The notes under the pieces: model-generated
The model's database searches: none
Told to the model about the DNA's origin: nothing
Seen by the model: the letters and a program-made list of their open reading frames with translations, nothing else
Source of the DNA: Bemisia tabaci
Taxonomy: Eukaryota; Arthropoda; Insecta; Hemiptera; Aleyrodidae
DNA length: 64,000 bases
Direction of reading: 5' to 3'
Assembly: GCF_918797505.1 (NCBI RefSeq)
Contig: NC_092793.1
Location: 43,636,243 to 43,700,242 of the forward strand
Shown here: positions 1 through 10,919 of the stretch, piece after piece
How positions within the stretch are numbered: the stretch's first letter is position 1
Layout: each line of letters starts with the position of its first letter
Translations under genes and position numbers: made by a program

Positions 1-7
1 TTAAAAT

Positions 8-165
8 ATGAATGGCGCGGCAAACCCGCGTTTTATCGTTCCTTTATGACTGGTTTTTATAATTGGGCTCGAACACATTTGTGCAACAAAAATCTCATTT
101 CATCATATATAGAAACCGAATTGCTGCTACTCGACTAGGAAGTACGGGTTTGCCGCGCCATTCAT
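8..165. repeat. Small foldback element with 21-bp inverted ends
   Basis: The ends at 8-28 and 145-165 are exact reverse complements over 21 bp (core gaatggcgcggcaaacccg). About 116 bp of ordinary sequence lies between them. It resembles a short non-autonomous inverted-repeat element or a hairpin. No clear target duplication was seen. Confidence 0.6.
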
Positions 166-244
166 TTTCAAGAGTTTTTAGAATCGCATCTAAGGTACGC
201 ACGCACTCGTAGTCACAACAGTTGGATCGATAGTAAAGATTTCG

Positions 245-252
245 TATAAATA
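245..252 (+). promoter_or_regulatory. Possible TATA box for the ORF at 290-622
   Basis: The sequence TATAAATA lies 38 bp upstream of the ATG at 290. A start site 25-30 bp downstream of the box would give a 5' leader of only about 10-15 bases. The box fits the consensus, but transcription is inferred. Confidence 0.35.
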
Positions 253-289
253 GTATGCATTCTCTTCTCGGTATCGCAAGGAAGAAATC

Positions 290-622
290 ATGATTGATAA
301 CATATTTCTCATCACCATCATCATTGCTGTTGTTGGAGTGAATTCCTCAGTGGTGGAAAACTCATCCGAAGCAAACATCACATTGTGCCCGGTCTATCCG
401 GAAATCAAATGCGCACCCTCTACCTTGACGGATGTTCTTCTATTCAACTTGAGTTTACTGGCGCTCATTTGTTCCGCACCGTACCTGTACTCCAAGTACA
501 TATCATCCGACTGCAAGTTCCGTTTCACCAGGATGTCCCGTGAGAAGAACAATCGGAAAGTCGATGATTTAAGTGTTGATTTAAAGTTCGGAGAAGGAGA
601 AGGAATCGATGTTTGTGGTTGA
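290..622 (+). CDS. Hypothetical small secreted or single-pass membrane protein (110 aa)
   Basis: This is an uninterrupted ORF from ATG 290 to TGA. Residues 1-17 are a hydrophobic signal-peptide-like stretch. Residues 18-31 carry three N-glycosylation sequons (N18-S-S, N24-S-S, N29-I-T). C33 and C41 could pair. Residues 48-67 are a second hydrophobic stretch suited to a membrane helix, with a fourth sequon at N53. The rest is polar: a basic segment (MSREKNNRK) and then an acidic, glycine-rich tail. This order (signal peptide, short glycosylated ectodomain, membrane helix, charged tail) is unusual for a chance ORF in AT-rich DNA. A TATA box lies just upstream. No AATAAA follows within about 200 bp, and no family is recognised. 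It could also be an exon of a larger plus-strand gene or a domesticated transposon fragment. Confidence 0.4.
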   Translation: MIDNIFLITIIIAVVGVNSSVVENSSEANITLCPVYPEIKCAPSTLTDVLLFNLSLLALICSAPYLYSKYISSDCKFRFTRMSREKNNRKVDDLSVDLKFGEGEGIDVCG

Positions 623-639
623 CAACCCTCATGTTTTTA

Positions 640-700
640 GAACGCGTACGTTTTCTAAACGCGTTTGCGTTTTCTAAACGCGTTTGCGTTTTCTAAACAC
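640..700. repeat. 19-bp tandem repeat, about 3 copies
   Basis: The unit gttttctaaacgcgtttgc recurs at a 19-bp step with slight decay at both edges. It lies directly after the ORF at 290-622. Confidence 0.7.
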
Positions 701-832
701 GAACTGTTTTAAACTGTAACTTTAAAAATTTTGATTCATCAATCTGAACATTGCAATACCCAATCCCAGTCGCTCATCGCAAAACATAAGGTTCCCGTAC
801 GCATTTCCAAGCGCTAAAAAATGAAAATTACC

Positions 833-3360
833 GAATCAGACCCTAATCTCCAGTCTCCGATACCAGCCCCATACTGTAAAATACGGTCTTTCGAAGCCGA
901 AAAGAGCCTCCCTAAAAATGGCCCCTTTTCGGGAACCCGGAGATTTCATTCGTATGTGGCTTAAATGAAACCTTATGATGAGACAAGCCTCCAGTAAAAA
1001 TTTTAGCTTGAGTATATGTCTTGTTTCCGGGATACAGCGTTGCAAAGTTGGCATATTTAAGCTTTAAAATTCTCATATTTTTATGGATTTTCTTCCAAAA
1101 ACCAACTTCAAAAATAACTTTACAATACTTACACGAGGCGCACACGATAATTTATAATATAAAAAGTCTCCAGTAAGAGTTTTGACTCGTGCGTAAGCCT
1201 TGTCTTGGCAGTACAACGTTGCTAAGTTTACATTTTTCAGCTTTAAAAAGATCATTTTTTAAAGTTTCTCATTCACAAACCGCTATTACTGAAGATCGAA
1301 CTGTATTTGGGGGCATAAAATCAACAATTAGTGATACTTGTAGATGCATAGTATAATTTATAAAAGGATACAATAATACAGTGTTGCAAAGTTTTCAACT
1401 TGTATCTGGGGAAATGTCTATTTTGTGTTATTTTATTGAAGACAAGATTGAAAAATCGTTGATAAGTGATATTGTGAAGCAAAGAAATGTGGAGGACTTT
1501 TGTCAATCCTAGGTGAAAACTGGAATTAAAATGGCACTGTTGCCAATTTTATTTAAGTTTCTCTTAACATTCCATTATAAAATAAGTTTAAAATAAGGAT
1601 ACTTCCAATAATTATCTGATTTTAAAACGTAATCCAAGTGAATTTATGGCATACAATGAATGGCTCAGCATCAGTGTTGCTTTCAAAATCTAAAAATTTC
1701 TACCTTCCCTTGGATGTCAATTTTACCTTTTTTTTTAGGCAGAATGCAAAAACAAACATAAACTATGGAAACGCTCGAGTTTTTTAAGTACAAATAAATC
1801 TTGATACAGACAATACATTCATTGTTCCTTAAAGGATAGAATATCTTCGACTTAAGAATTACAAATGATGAGAAAGTTAAATAAAAAAAGAAATTAAATA
1901 GATAATTTTATAAAAAAAAAGAAATTAAAATAATAAAATATTTAAAATTATTAAAATATTGTTGCATGGATTGGTCAAAAATTATTATTTCGGCATGACT
2001 ACAAACTATTTTTTCATTAATAAATTGTTAAAGTTCCATTTTTGTTGAGGGTTGTCCCCATAGTATTAAGACCTCTGTGTCACAGTGACAGCATTCCGAA
2101 GAGAATAGGACCAGGCTATTGTCATATTTCATACTTGTATTTCAAAATGAATTTAAGCATTCACATTATGATCTCGGCACTGGATGTAAATTCTTGGTAG
2201 AATTCGCTGACCCCTCCATTCTGATAAAAAATACATCCATCTCCCAGTGAAATATATCTGGAAAAAAGTATATTCTCAATACGCAACGGTGCAGTGTCTT
2301 GGCAGTGCCAATCATGTCAAGCTCGTATATGTATAGAGCATGTTGAAAACATATCTTTGATCCAGATGCCCCAAAATAAACCCATTGAAGTCGTGTTCAA
2401 CAAGAAAAAATCATAATCCATGCAGAGTTCAAAGTTTTAAGCATTGACAACGCTGTATCACCACCGATTAAAGTATTCTTCTTCAAATACAAACATTGAT
2501 CTACAGATGACATAAATGGTTGATTTCCTGCCTTAAATCGTGATTAAATTCTACGAAAGTAGCTTCTTAAACACAGAACTCAAAAATATAGACATTTTTA
2601 AAGCTCAAATATATAAACTTTGCAACCCTGTATCGTTAAAACTATACTTGCATTTTGAGTTAAATTTTAACAAAAGCCTTAATCTATCATGAAATTTCAT
2701 CTAAACCCCTAAAACATATCTTTTAGCGGTCACTAAGTTCGTTTTTAAGTTAAGAAACTTGATAAAATGAACATTTGTAATAGGTTTTTATGTCAACTTT
2801 GCAACGTTGTTTTAACAGAATTAGTAGTATTAATTTTTCAATAGAAATATGCATTCGATAATAATACTAACATTTGATAAAATTTTACAAAATATCATAA
2901 AACATCCAATTGAATCGTTCTCAGAAAATAAGATACCTGAGAATATGAGAATTTTAAAGCTCAAATATGCCAACTTTGCAACGCTGTATCTCGAAAACTA
3001 GACGTATACTCAAGCTAAAATTTTTACTGGAGGCTATCCTCATCATAAGGTTTCATTTAAGCCACAAACGAACGAAATCCCCGGGTTCCCGAAAAGGGGC
3101 CAAAAAAGGCCCTTTTTTAGGGAGGCTCTTTTACAAGTCAGAAATCTCGGAAACGAAAAGTCGTATTAAAATTCGGTCAGTACAGTTTTCCGATCTTAGA
3201 AAGTGGAAAAGAATCGCATCAATCCGCAACGGATCGGAGGAGGGTGATTTTCCGAAAATTTTTCAATTTCCCGAATCAGACCCTAATCTACAGTATCCGA
3301 TACCAGGCCCATACTGTTAGATACGGTCTTCCGAAACCGAAAATTTTTACAAGTCCGAGA
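833..3360. repeat. Inverted-repeat region built from a TTGCAACGCTGTATC-like module
   Basis: 911-1075 is the reverse complement of about 2947-3125 with some divergence. Inside these arms, decayed copies of one module (a 'cgttgcaaagtt' word followed by AT-rich sequence) recur near 1035, 1210 and 1385 in one orientation and near 2610, 2795 and 2975 in the other. Outside the arms, about 833-905 and 3271-3345 match in direct orientation. The short ORFs here come from the repeat and are not genes. 1500-2590 shows nothing I can name. It is probably a non-autonomous element or a satellite-like inverted array. Confidence 0.6.
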
Positions 3361-3740
3361 ATCCGAATTTTTTGCACAATCTGGCAACACTGTATCGAAA
3401 AAATTAACTACTTTCTTGCCCCATCTGGCAACACTGTAAAATGCGATGTTGTAAAATTTCACCAATAATTAAATCATTTATTTAAAGGCACCGTCCGGCA
3501 ACGCTGCTGCGCCATCTTGAAAAATACACCATTGCATAAACCGCAGATTGAAGGGGCTACATTGCACGATTGCATAACCCGATTATTGAAGGGGCAACAT
3601 GCAATACTTTTACTTTACAGCGTTGCCATATTGAATAATAATCCCTATACAACACTGTAATTTAATTCGTATTTTTCTGCACCATCATGCAACGCTGTTG
3701 GATTTTTTACCTGGCAAAGTCCTCATTTTCATACTACTAC
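3361..3740. repeat. Scattered 'ggcaacrctgt' words
   Basis: Short motifs of the form ggcaacactgta or caacgctg recur about every 50-70 bp in both orientations (near 3383, 3427, 3498, 3622, 3690). They extend the word of the preceding inverted repeat. No gene is seen. Confidence 0.4.
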
Positions 3741-3764
3741 GAACTTGTTGCTATTCACTGACTT

Positions 3765-4470
3765 AATATCTTATGAACTTGATTCTGCATCCAGAGTAGA
3801 TGCAATTTACCTTGAATTCAAGAAAGCCTTCGATTGGGTACCTAAAACATGCTGTATACTTAATAATTTAATTACGACGTAAGTGTAGTTTCACTGATTT
3901 ATTGTTGAAATTGCTTGATATAGGTATCTTCACGGAAGAACATCGCAAGTAATATTTGGTAACTTCATACCTCAAGAGTTTTTCAACAATATTGGCGTGC
4001 CCCAGGGAAGTAACTGCGGTCCTTTGCTGTTTCTCCTAATGATTAACGATTTAAGTACCAGATTGAGTCAAACATTCTAAAATATTGTTATTTGCGGATG
4101 ATGTTAAACTTTATAAAGTTATTTTAAATGAAGATATTATTTGACGAATTTGCAAGAGGACCTTGACGGTATTTCGGAGTGGTACACGACTGAAAATAAA
4201 ATGAATTTAAATGCCAATAAATGCAAATAGGTACGTCATCTTCACGAGAAAAGGTAATTTTCCAGTATTCAATTATAAAATCAATGGAGCCGATTTGGAG
4301 AGAGTATATGTGATGAGAGACTGAGGTGTATTATTAGATTGTGAACTGTCCCCTAAATATCATATTGAAAACCTTGTTTCAGCTGGAAACAGGTTACTGG
4401 GAATAGTGATCAGGAACACTAAGTGTTTCACGGACATTGCAACTTCATTATTACTTTTTAACTCGTTGGT
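3765..4470 (+). pseudogene. LINE-A: decayed reverse transcriptase, part 1
   Basis: Frame-shifted translation gives reverse transcriptase blocks in order: FKKAFDWV near 3820, GVPQGSNCGPLLF near 3992-4033, and LLFADDVKLYK near 4085, which keeps the catalytic A-D-D. A thumb-like region follows (for example EWYTTENKMNLN). Several frameshifts and stops show it is dead. The order and sequence fit the C-terminal half of a jockey/CR1-type non-LTR element. The endonuclease and ORF1 are absent, as in a 5'-truncated copy. The coding trace stops at LLLFNSLV where a TIR transposon is inserted and resumes at 5463. Confidence 0.8.
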
Positions 4471-5462
4471 GGGTGATTTCACGATAACAGGAATAGTTAA
4501 AATGTGAAATACCTGAGAAATAAAAGTGCACCAATTTTAACAGGATTTCATTACCTCATTCTAAAGGTATTAAACTTCCTTTTTCCAGCTTTGGCACGCT
4601 CTATTTTGATTCAGTGCAAAGTTGAAGTGATTGATAAACAAGCCATTGAATCAGGTATCAGCGCTTTCCGCGGGACTGCTGGAGGTCCACGCAAACATGG
4701 CGGCCCTGCCAAATTGTGTCGGTTACGTAACAGACACAGCGTAACCGACACTCAAAAATGTGAGATTAAAGATGATACAAAAGATGAAACTTGGCAATTC
4801 TTGAGTTATGAGGTGGAATTAATGCTGCCTTAAAAGTTTTCTAAACTTTGGAGACTTCGTTTTAGTTTAATACTATTGAATTGAGGTTTTTGCGTAGTGA
4901 GGAATTAGTGCTACACACGTAAAAATCACTGGTTTTCATAATAATTTAAGTTTTCATTGTACAAAAAACTGACTTATCAGTAATGGTTTTGTCAAGAAGA
5001 CTTCAGCGAACAATTTGATGGCAGTTTTGAAACTCCTGACTCCATCTGGCGAGATAAACACTGCACTTAATACAACTGCAAAAATTTGTTGCCAAATGTG
5101 GCGACACCTCTTTCTTATGACTTTTCTCGCTCAATAATAAACATTTCAGTTCAAACTGGTGATTTTCTTGAACACTAGAGTCTCTTTTCAGCAAATATTG
5201 CCAAAGAGTTCATGATCAGTACTGTTACCGCAAATTGCTCTTTTGCTTCAAAATCGGGGTTGGCGACGCGTAACCGACCGGACATTTTCGGCCTTTAAAG
5301 TCTCATATTATTAAATATAATAATAATTCATCATATTTTTTAGCATGGATAGGTTCAGGGACATCATTCCTATTGATTAATTAATTTGGTTTTCAATCGT
5401 TTTGCCCTATGTCGTTCATAACCCACGGCGACACGACTATTCCTATTATCGTGAAATCACCC
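4471..5462. mobile_element. 992-bp TIR transposon inserted in LINE-A
   Basis: The ends are perfect 17-bp inverted repeats: gggtgatttcacgataa at 4471-4487 and its reverse complement at 5446-5462. Removing the element rejoins the LINE reading frame (FNSLV and RSKLEYASAIWNP), so the boundaries are well supported. The flanks suggest a decayed target duplication of about 4 bp (TGGT / TAGT). It carries a 109-aa ORF (4504-4833) with no recognisable transposase, so it is probably non-autonomous. An internal inverted repeat (gtcggttacg / cgtaaccgac) lies near 4718-4750. Confidence 0.8.
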
Positions 5463-5977
5463 TAGTGCGCAGCAAGTTAGAATATGCCTCAGCTATATGG
5501 AATCCCTCTTATGCTTCTTACCGATACAGTATAGAAATGATACAAAACAAATTCCTTCGTTACTTAATATTCTATTTTGAAAAGTACATGTCAAGTTCCC
5601 CTTCAGTGGGCATGGGGGTGCGAATTGAGGTCCTTGTTCTCGGTTCATCAACTCCAAACAAGGAGACAAATAGCGGATATTGTTCTCCTGTACAAATTAC
5701 TTAATGGTTTAATTGACAGCCCTGAACTATTTGAGAAAATTAAATTGTTGGTACCAAAATCGGGACTAAGACCTACCCAAAAGTTATTTCATGTGCCGAT
5801 ATCTAGGACCTCACATCGCCAGCACACTTATATAATTCGAGCATGCTCTGAGTTAAATGGAACCTTAGTCGATGGGAGCTTTCTGAACTTTTTCGACAAT
5901 TCTGTGGGGATTTTTGCTCGGGACTGTCTTGAGTGCCTCACTATAGGGATGGTGACGAACCTTAGTCGCTTTAATTA
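5463..5977 (+). pseudogene. LINE-A: C-terminal part of the reverse transcriptase ORF
   Basis: This continues the reading frame from 4470. RSKLEYASAIWNPSYASY is the conserved post-RT motif of jockey/CR1 LINEs. One frameshift near 5600 follows, then a long stretch ending NLSRFNY. The ORF is cut at 5978 by another TIR element. The LINE 3' tail appears to resume at 14594. Confidence 0.75.
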
Positions 5978-5997
5978 CCCTGCTAAAAATGAGTGTA

Positions 5998-6325
5998 CCT
6001 AATGTTAGCATATTGATAGCAATGTGCTAGTATTAAGTTTTCAAGCATAGTACTGAGTAACGTAATGTTAGCAATATGTCGGTACTATACCAGCTATATA
6101 TGAGCATTAAGTTCGTTAGTGATACACTGTATGATTATATCATAGACATATGTGTGTTATTGTATGTTAGCATTAAGTTGGTCAACATTATTCTAGTATT
6201 ACACTCAGCAGTGTAATGCTAACCATATACGACTTATATGTTAGCATTAAGCTGATCAGCATTATACTGGTATTATACTCAGCAGTGTAATGCTTGCAAT
6301 ATACGAGTTATATGGACAGCTTTAT
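5998..6325. repeat. Left word arm of the 8.6-kb element
   Basis: Repeats of about 90 bp carry 'gtgtaatgctarccatatacgag' and 'gttagcattaagytgatcag'-type words. The same vocabulary recurs at 10383-10510, 13880-13970, 14340-14591 and 35945-36249. Confidence 0.65.
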
Positions 6326-6560
6326 GCAATAAGGAACTAGGGTCAAATTTTCGATTTTTTTTATGATGAATTCCGTATCAGGAGGGTATTTACTTACTTA
6401 CTATTGAGAAAAAGAAAATCCTCAAAAACGATTTTTATCCCGCTTCAGCGACCCCGCAAAAATTTGCTATTGCAGGATCACACGAGGTTCATTTTGCAAT
6501 TAGGACCTATACTTTGGTTCCCTATTGCGTAATGCGAAACTCGGATTTCCCATTTTGCAA
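6326..6560. repeat. Hairpin-like sequence with 'gcaataaggaac' words
   Basis: gcaataaggaac near 6325 and gttccctattgcg near 6527 are imperfect inverted repeats. The same words recur near 10104 and 10160. No gene is seen. Confidence 0.35.
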
Positions 6561-6580
6561 TTCGGAACTATAGGCAGGAT

Positions 6581-7090
6581 GACAAAATGCTGTCGCGGCA
6601 TTCTCGGCTCCTGTTCCATCCATCTTGTTGATTTTTAGAATCGGGGGGGGGGGGGGGTATTTTTGGACGGGAAACTCGAATTTCTAGTCAAAATTTGAAA
6701 ATTCAAAAATCCAAGATGGCGGATGTGGCCTAAAATGCTGTCTCGGTTCCTGTTCGATCGATCTTGCTGATTTTTGGTATCAGGGGGTATTTCTGGACAG
6801 GAAACTCGAATTTCTGGTCAAATTTTAAAAATTCATAAATCCAAGATGGCGGATGTGGCCTAAAATGCTATCTTGGCTCCTGTTCGATCGATCTTGCTGA
6901 TTTTCGGTAGCAGGGGGTATTTTTCGACGGGAAACTCGAATTTCTGGTCAGATTTTGAAAATTCGAAAATCCAAGATGACGGATGTGATCTAAAATGCTA
7001 TCTTGGGCCGCTCGATCTATCGTGGTGAATCTTGGTTGTATATAGGGGGTATTTTTAGACGGAAAACTCGAATTTCTAGCCGAGTTTCGA
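6581..7090. repeat. 130-bp tandem repeat, about 4 copies
   Basis: The landmark ccaagatggcggatgtggcc recurs at 6711 and 6841, and with changes at 6971, giving a 130-bp step. Each unit also contains a 'gttcgatcgatcttgctga' word and a 'gaaactcgaatttct' word. An inverted three-copy mate lies at 9240-9545. The ORF across 6868-7146 is an artefact of the repeat. Confidence 0.85.
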
Positions 7091-7436
7091 AAAATTGCAA
7101 TTTTTCCAAATATTGAGATTCTAATATTGTCACAGTGTTGACACAATATTGGTTATACAATGTTGATAAAATAATACTGTCATAACATTATTTTTTTAAT
7201 ATTGTAGTAATATTCGCATTTTAACATTGCTACAGTATTAAGAAAATAAACATTTCAGGCTTCTGTTTGTAATATTGACACAATATTGTGCGCAGCGAGC
7301 ACAATTCGACCGCGTTTGCTATTTCCGCCACCAGGGCACGCTTGCCGTGGATCTGCCGTTGCGGTCCTTTTATGGGCAAATTAAAGGGCAAAAACTGCGA
7401 CTTTCGTTTTTTGACGTAGTAGGCACATGATCCATA

Positions 7437-8480
7437 CCCAAATAGCACAAAATATTTTGAAAATATTTTGAAAATATTGTCACCTTTATCAAAATATTTT
7501 CATAACAATGTTGTCATGAAAATATTTTCAAAATATTTTTAAAATGTTTTAAAACATTTTGGGGGAACATTTTGAAAATTTTTACAAAAAATATTTTTAA
7601 GATAATTAAAAAATATTGCCTGTAAACATTTTGAAAATATTTCTTTAAAAGGATTTAAAAATATTTTTAAGTTCTCAAGTTAGTATGAGGTGTAAATTAC
7701 ACCGGTGGTGTAAATTTAGTGTAAGTACCTATTACGTGATACCGAAAAAAAAATAACACGAAAAAAAATAAATAGCATTTAAAAAATAAATAATAGGAAA
7801 AAGAAAGAAGCCTGAGAAAACACGGCGTTAATCAAAGCTATGATGAAAGTTGAGCCGCGCACTGACGCAATGCATGCTATAACAGCCTTAACAGACGTGC
7901 TTTGACCCTGCTCTCCATCTGTTCCCTGTGGCGCAGCGGCTAAGTGCTGGGCTACGGCGCGCGCGGTCCGGGTTCAAATCCACACGAGAGCATCCGGATA
8001 TTTTACGCTGCTAAACGTCGCAGGACTTCAGGTAAGTGGTTCATACTATTCAATACTTGTATACTTGAGTAATTCATGTTTCAAATGTAATAAATGTGCT
8101 GAAGTATGACAGTAAAGGTCAGTGCTTGTACTTCCGTATCTACTTGACAGAGTGCGCTGAGTATACAGACTTGTATACAGAAGCAAGTAGTACCGTCAAT
8201 CGTTGATAGAGGGCGCGTGGTACTAATAGGTAAAATGGTAAAATATTTTTAAAATATTTTAAAAATATTTTCAAAATATTGTCAAAGTATTTTTGGGAAA
8301 ATATTTTCAAAATATTTACATGGAAGGAACATTAAAATTTTTTTAAAATATTTTTAAAATATTTTGACAATATTTTAAAAATATTTTGACAATATTTTAA
8401 AAATATTTTGACAATATTTTAAAAATATTTTTAAAATATTATTAAAAATATTATTATATATATAAAATATTATTATAAAT
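7437..8480. mobile_element. tRNA-core element with 'aaaatatttt' word arms (copy 1)
   Basis: It starts cccaaatagcac at 7437. Both arms (about 7449-7660 and 8230-8470) are dense arrays of the self-complementary word aaaatatttt and its variants. The centre holds a tRNA-like sequence at 7923-7990. A closely similar left arm plus core recurs at about 13010-13625. The right end is not sharp. A conserved segment ending 'gcaggacttcaggtaag' follows the core. Confidence 0.6.
7923..7990 (+). other. tRNA-like Pol III core (A and B boxes)
   Basis: A-box-like TGGCGCAGCGG and B-box-like GGTTCAAATCC are spaced as in a tRNA gene. The flanks do not form a clean acceptor stem by eye, and the sequence sits inside a repeated element. 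I call it tRNA-derived, not a functional tRNA gene. Confidence 0.6.
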
Positions 8481-8689
8481 GGGGCTGGTTCTTGTTTCGC
8501 CTGGGTAGTGCCCGTTTCAGTAAGCATCCAATTTAAACGCTCAAGCCAATGAAAGCAGTCAAGGAAGTAGCTGATTTTACTAAGTCTCTCGGCACTCCAA
8601 CGTTCCGTGCGCCCTCTTTAAGCAGTGCGACCAATACGGCGCCATGAATTTTCTTCCGCGGAGATGCCAGATATTACGGCGTCAATATT

Positions 8690-9200
8690 GTAGAAATGTT
8701 CATGCAATCTTCGCACAAGATTCAAAGTTCATTGAGATTCCAACCTTTAGACAAGACTGCACCTGCAACTTTGTCCCAATATTCGCCATTAAAAGGTTAC
8801 ATCATGGCTAGATTGGTACAGTATTGGTACAATTTCGCCACAAGCTTTTGACTTCGTTCAAAAATCAACCATCTGACAATATTAGTGCATCAAAATTGTC
8901 TCAAAATTTTCCATCGGAGGGTAAAACAGAAACGTATCATTATTACCGCAATATTACTACAATATTGATACAATTTTACTGCAAGACTTCGATGTCATCG
9001 AGAGATCAACCTTTTGGCAAGCTCCAAGCACCAACCTTTGAGAAAGCTTCTCGCGGCAATCTTATCACAATGTTCCGATCCCAACGATAAAAAATGAACA
9101 TAGCAAGATTGTCACAACCTTGCGACAATCTTGTGACAACCTTCTCTCCCAATCTTGTTTCAGAGGAACCACAAGATTGACAGAGACTCTTTTTTCCGAT
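8690..9200. repeat. 'caatattg / caagattg' word array
   Basis: Variants of acaatattg and of caagattgtcacaatcttg recur here and, facing them, at about 7120-7300. This suggests the two arms of a further word-arm element that encloses copy 1 of the tRNA-core element. The boundaries are unclear. Confidence 0.4.
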
Positions 9201-9239
9201 TGGGGAAAGATCCCCCAGGGGATACTTACTCAAGTAAGG

Positions 9240-9545
9240 TCATTTTCGGCCACCTCCACCATCTTGGATTTTCGAATTTTTAAAATTTGACCAGAAATTC
9301 GAGTTTCCCATTGAAAAATACCCCACGGCACCAAAAATCAGCAAGATCGATCGAACAGGAGCCGAGATAGCATTTTAGGCCACATCCGCCATCTTGCATT
9401 TTTGAATTTTTAAAATTTGACCAGAAATTCGAGTTTCCCGTCCAAAAACACCTCCTAGAACCAAAAATCAGCATGATCGATCGAACAGGAGCCGAGATAG
9501 CAATTAAGGCTACATCCCTAATCTTAGATTTTCGAATTTTCACGA
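9240..9545. repeat. Inverted copies of the 130-bp tandem unit (about 2.5 copies)
   Basis: The reverse complement of the 6581-7090 unit recurs with a 130-bp step (atcttgg or atcttag landmarks at 9261, 9391 and 9521). Together with 6581-7090 it forms an inverted pair about 2.2 kb apart. Confidence 0.8.
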
Positions 9546-9845
9546 TTCACGGGTTTGTTGACCTGTTCAAGGGTTTATCGATCAATTCACGGATTTTTCG
9601 AACGAATCACGGGGTTGTCAATCGATTCACGGATTTGTCGATCGATTCGCAGGTTTTTGATCAATTCGCGGTCGTCAATCAAATCAGTGTCGATCAAATC
9701 ACGTCAATCGGTTCACGTTCCAACTTTTCGATCGATTCATGTCGGTCATATCGGATTCATGACACCGGTTTTTCAATAATTTGTCGATCGAGTCGGTGTC
9801 GATCGATTCACGCTTTCATTTTCCGATCTATTCATGTCAATAAAA
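9541..9845. repeat. Minisatellite of 'tcgatcgattcacggattt' units
   Basis: Imperfect units of about 20 bp contain a cgatcgattcac core and fill the stretch. The ORFs at 9473-9880 and 9555-9779 read straight through the repeat and are not treated as genes. Confidence 0.7.
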
Positions 9846-10382
9846 TCTATACAAACCCTCCCGTCCCAATTGCATGTTAATATTTGCCACCGTTCTCGAA
9901 ATATTAGCATGTCTGTGGGTATCCATATTTTTGGTACACCCTGTTTTTGGTAGAATATCTTTCCGCAGGGACAATGCACCGGGGGGGGGGGGGTGCATTG
10001 GCCCTTCCTGGTATGATGGGAGGAAGGGGTGTTTTCTCTATTGGGGTTAACCCTATAGTGTGTAATAGTGACACCAGGGTCGTCTCCCCTATGCAGTCAG
10101 TGCTAAAACAATCTATAGTTCCTAATTGCAAAATGAGCTTCCCCGGATTCTTTATTTTGCAATAAGGAACTATAGCCTTTTTTTGCAATTTTTGGCAACA
10201 GTGTGAGGTTTTTGAAGAATCTGTCAACATACGGTGTTAAAGGAAGTTCATAGCTATAAAATGAACCATCAAACCGCAACATTGATCGTTTTGAGGAAAA
10301 ACGCCAATGATTTTTGCAAAAGTTGCTCTCCTGAAAACCTACCGTACTGTCTATATTTCCGAATTGTAAAATGCTATCCTTT

Positions 10383-10510
10383 TAGCATTAGCTTAGTCAG
10401 CGATAAACGAGTATTACACTCAAAAGTGTAGGTAATATGCATATACGAGTTATTTGTCAGCATTAAGTTGATCGAGTAGGTAGGTATTACAATCCAGAGT
10501 CATACAGTAA
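10383..10510. repeat. Internal patch of the agtgtaatgc / ttagcattaag words
   Basis: About 130 bp of the same vocabulary as the left arm at 5998-6325. It may be a remnant arm of a nested copy. 9846-10382 and 10511-10919 show no gene. A 13-bp G run lies near 9981. Confidence 0.5.
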
Positions 10511-10919
10511 CTATTGCTGATGAAGCTAGCGAAGCTATTTATTATTCTATGCCAGAGTGTTTTACTACTTAGGGGTCATGTATGGGGTAGTGTCGTACAA
10601 TGAGTTATGTATTGACATTAAATTATAAGTTCATATTAATAACTAGGGGATGACTATGTCTTATCGGTTGCCAAAAGCGATTTTCCAAACTACGACAGGA
10701 AATGAAATAGGTACAGGAAAATGGAAAATTAATAATAATTTCCCAGAATTATTGAGAAAGTCAATGCTAATGACACTGTTTAGATTTCTTGAGGAAGTCA
10801 ATTATGTAGGTATTTTTCAAATCCTGTAAATTTAAGTTCATTCCGAATTTCAGGAAAAATGAGTGCTTCCACTAAAATTACTTTTTTTATTTTTCTGTTA
10901 CTGCTAAGGAGAATGCTGA

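Noticed and set aside
7923..7990. Functional tRNA gene (also 13512-13581 and 55391-55474)
   Set aside because: The A and B boxes are present, but no clean cloverleaf with a paired acceptor stem could be made by eye, and each lies at the centre of a repeated TIR element.
9473..9880. 135-aa ORF
   Set aside because: It reads through the 130-bp repeat and the TCGATCGATTCACG minisatellite.
9981..9993. G homopolymers (also near 6644, 42344, 58650, 61548, 61818, 63400) as special structures
   Set aside because: Single long G runs without the four-tract layout of a designed quadruplex. They lie inside repeats and are prone to sequencing error.
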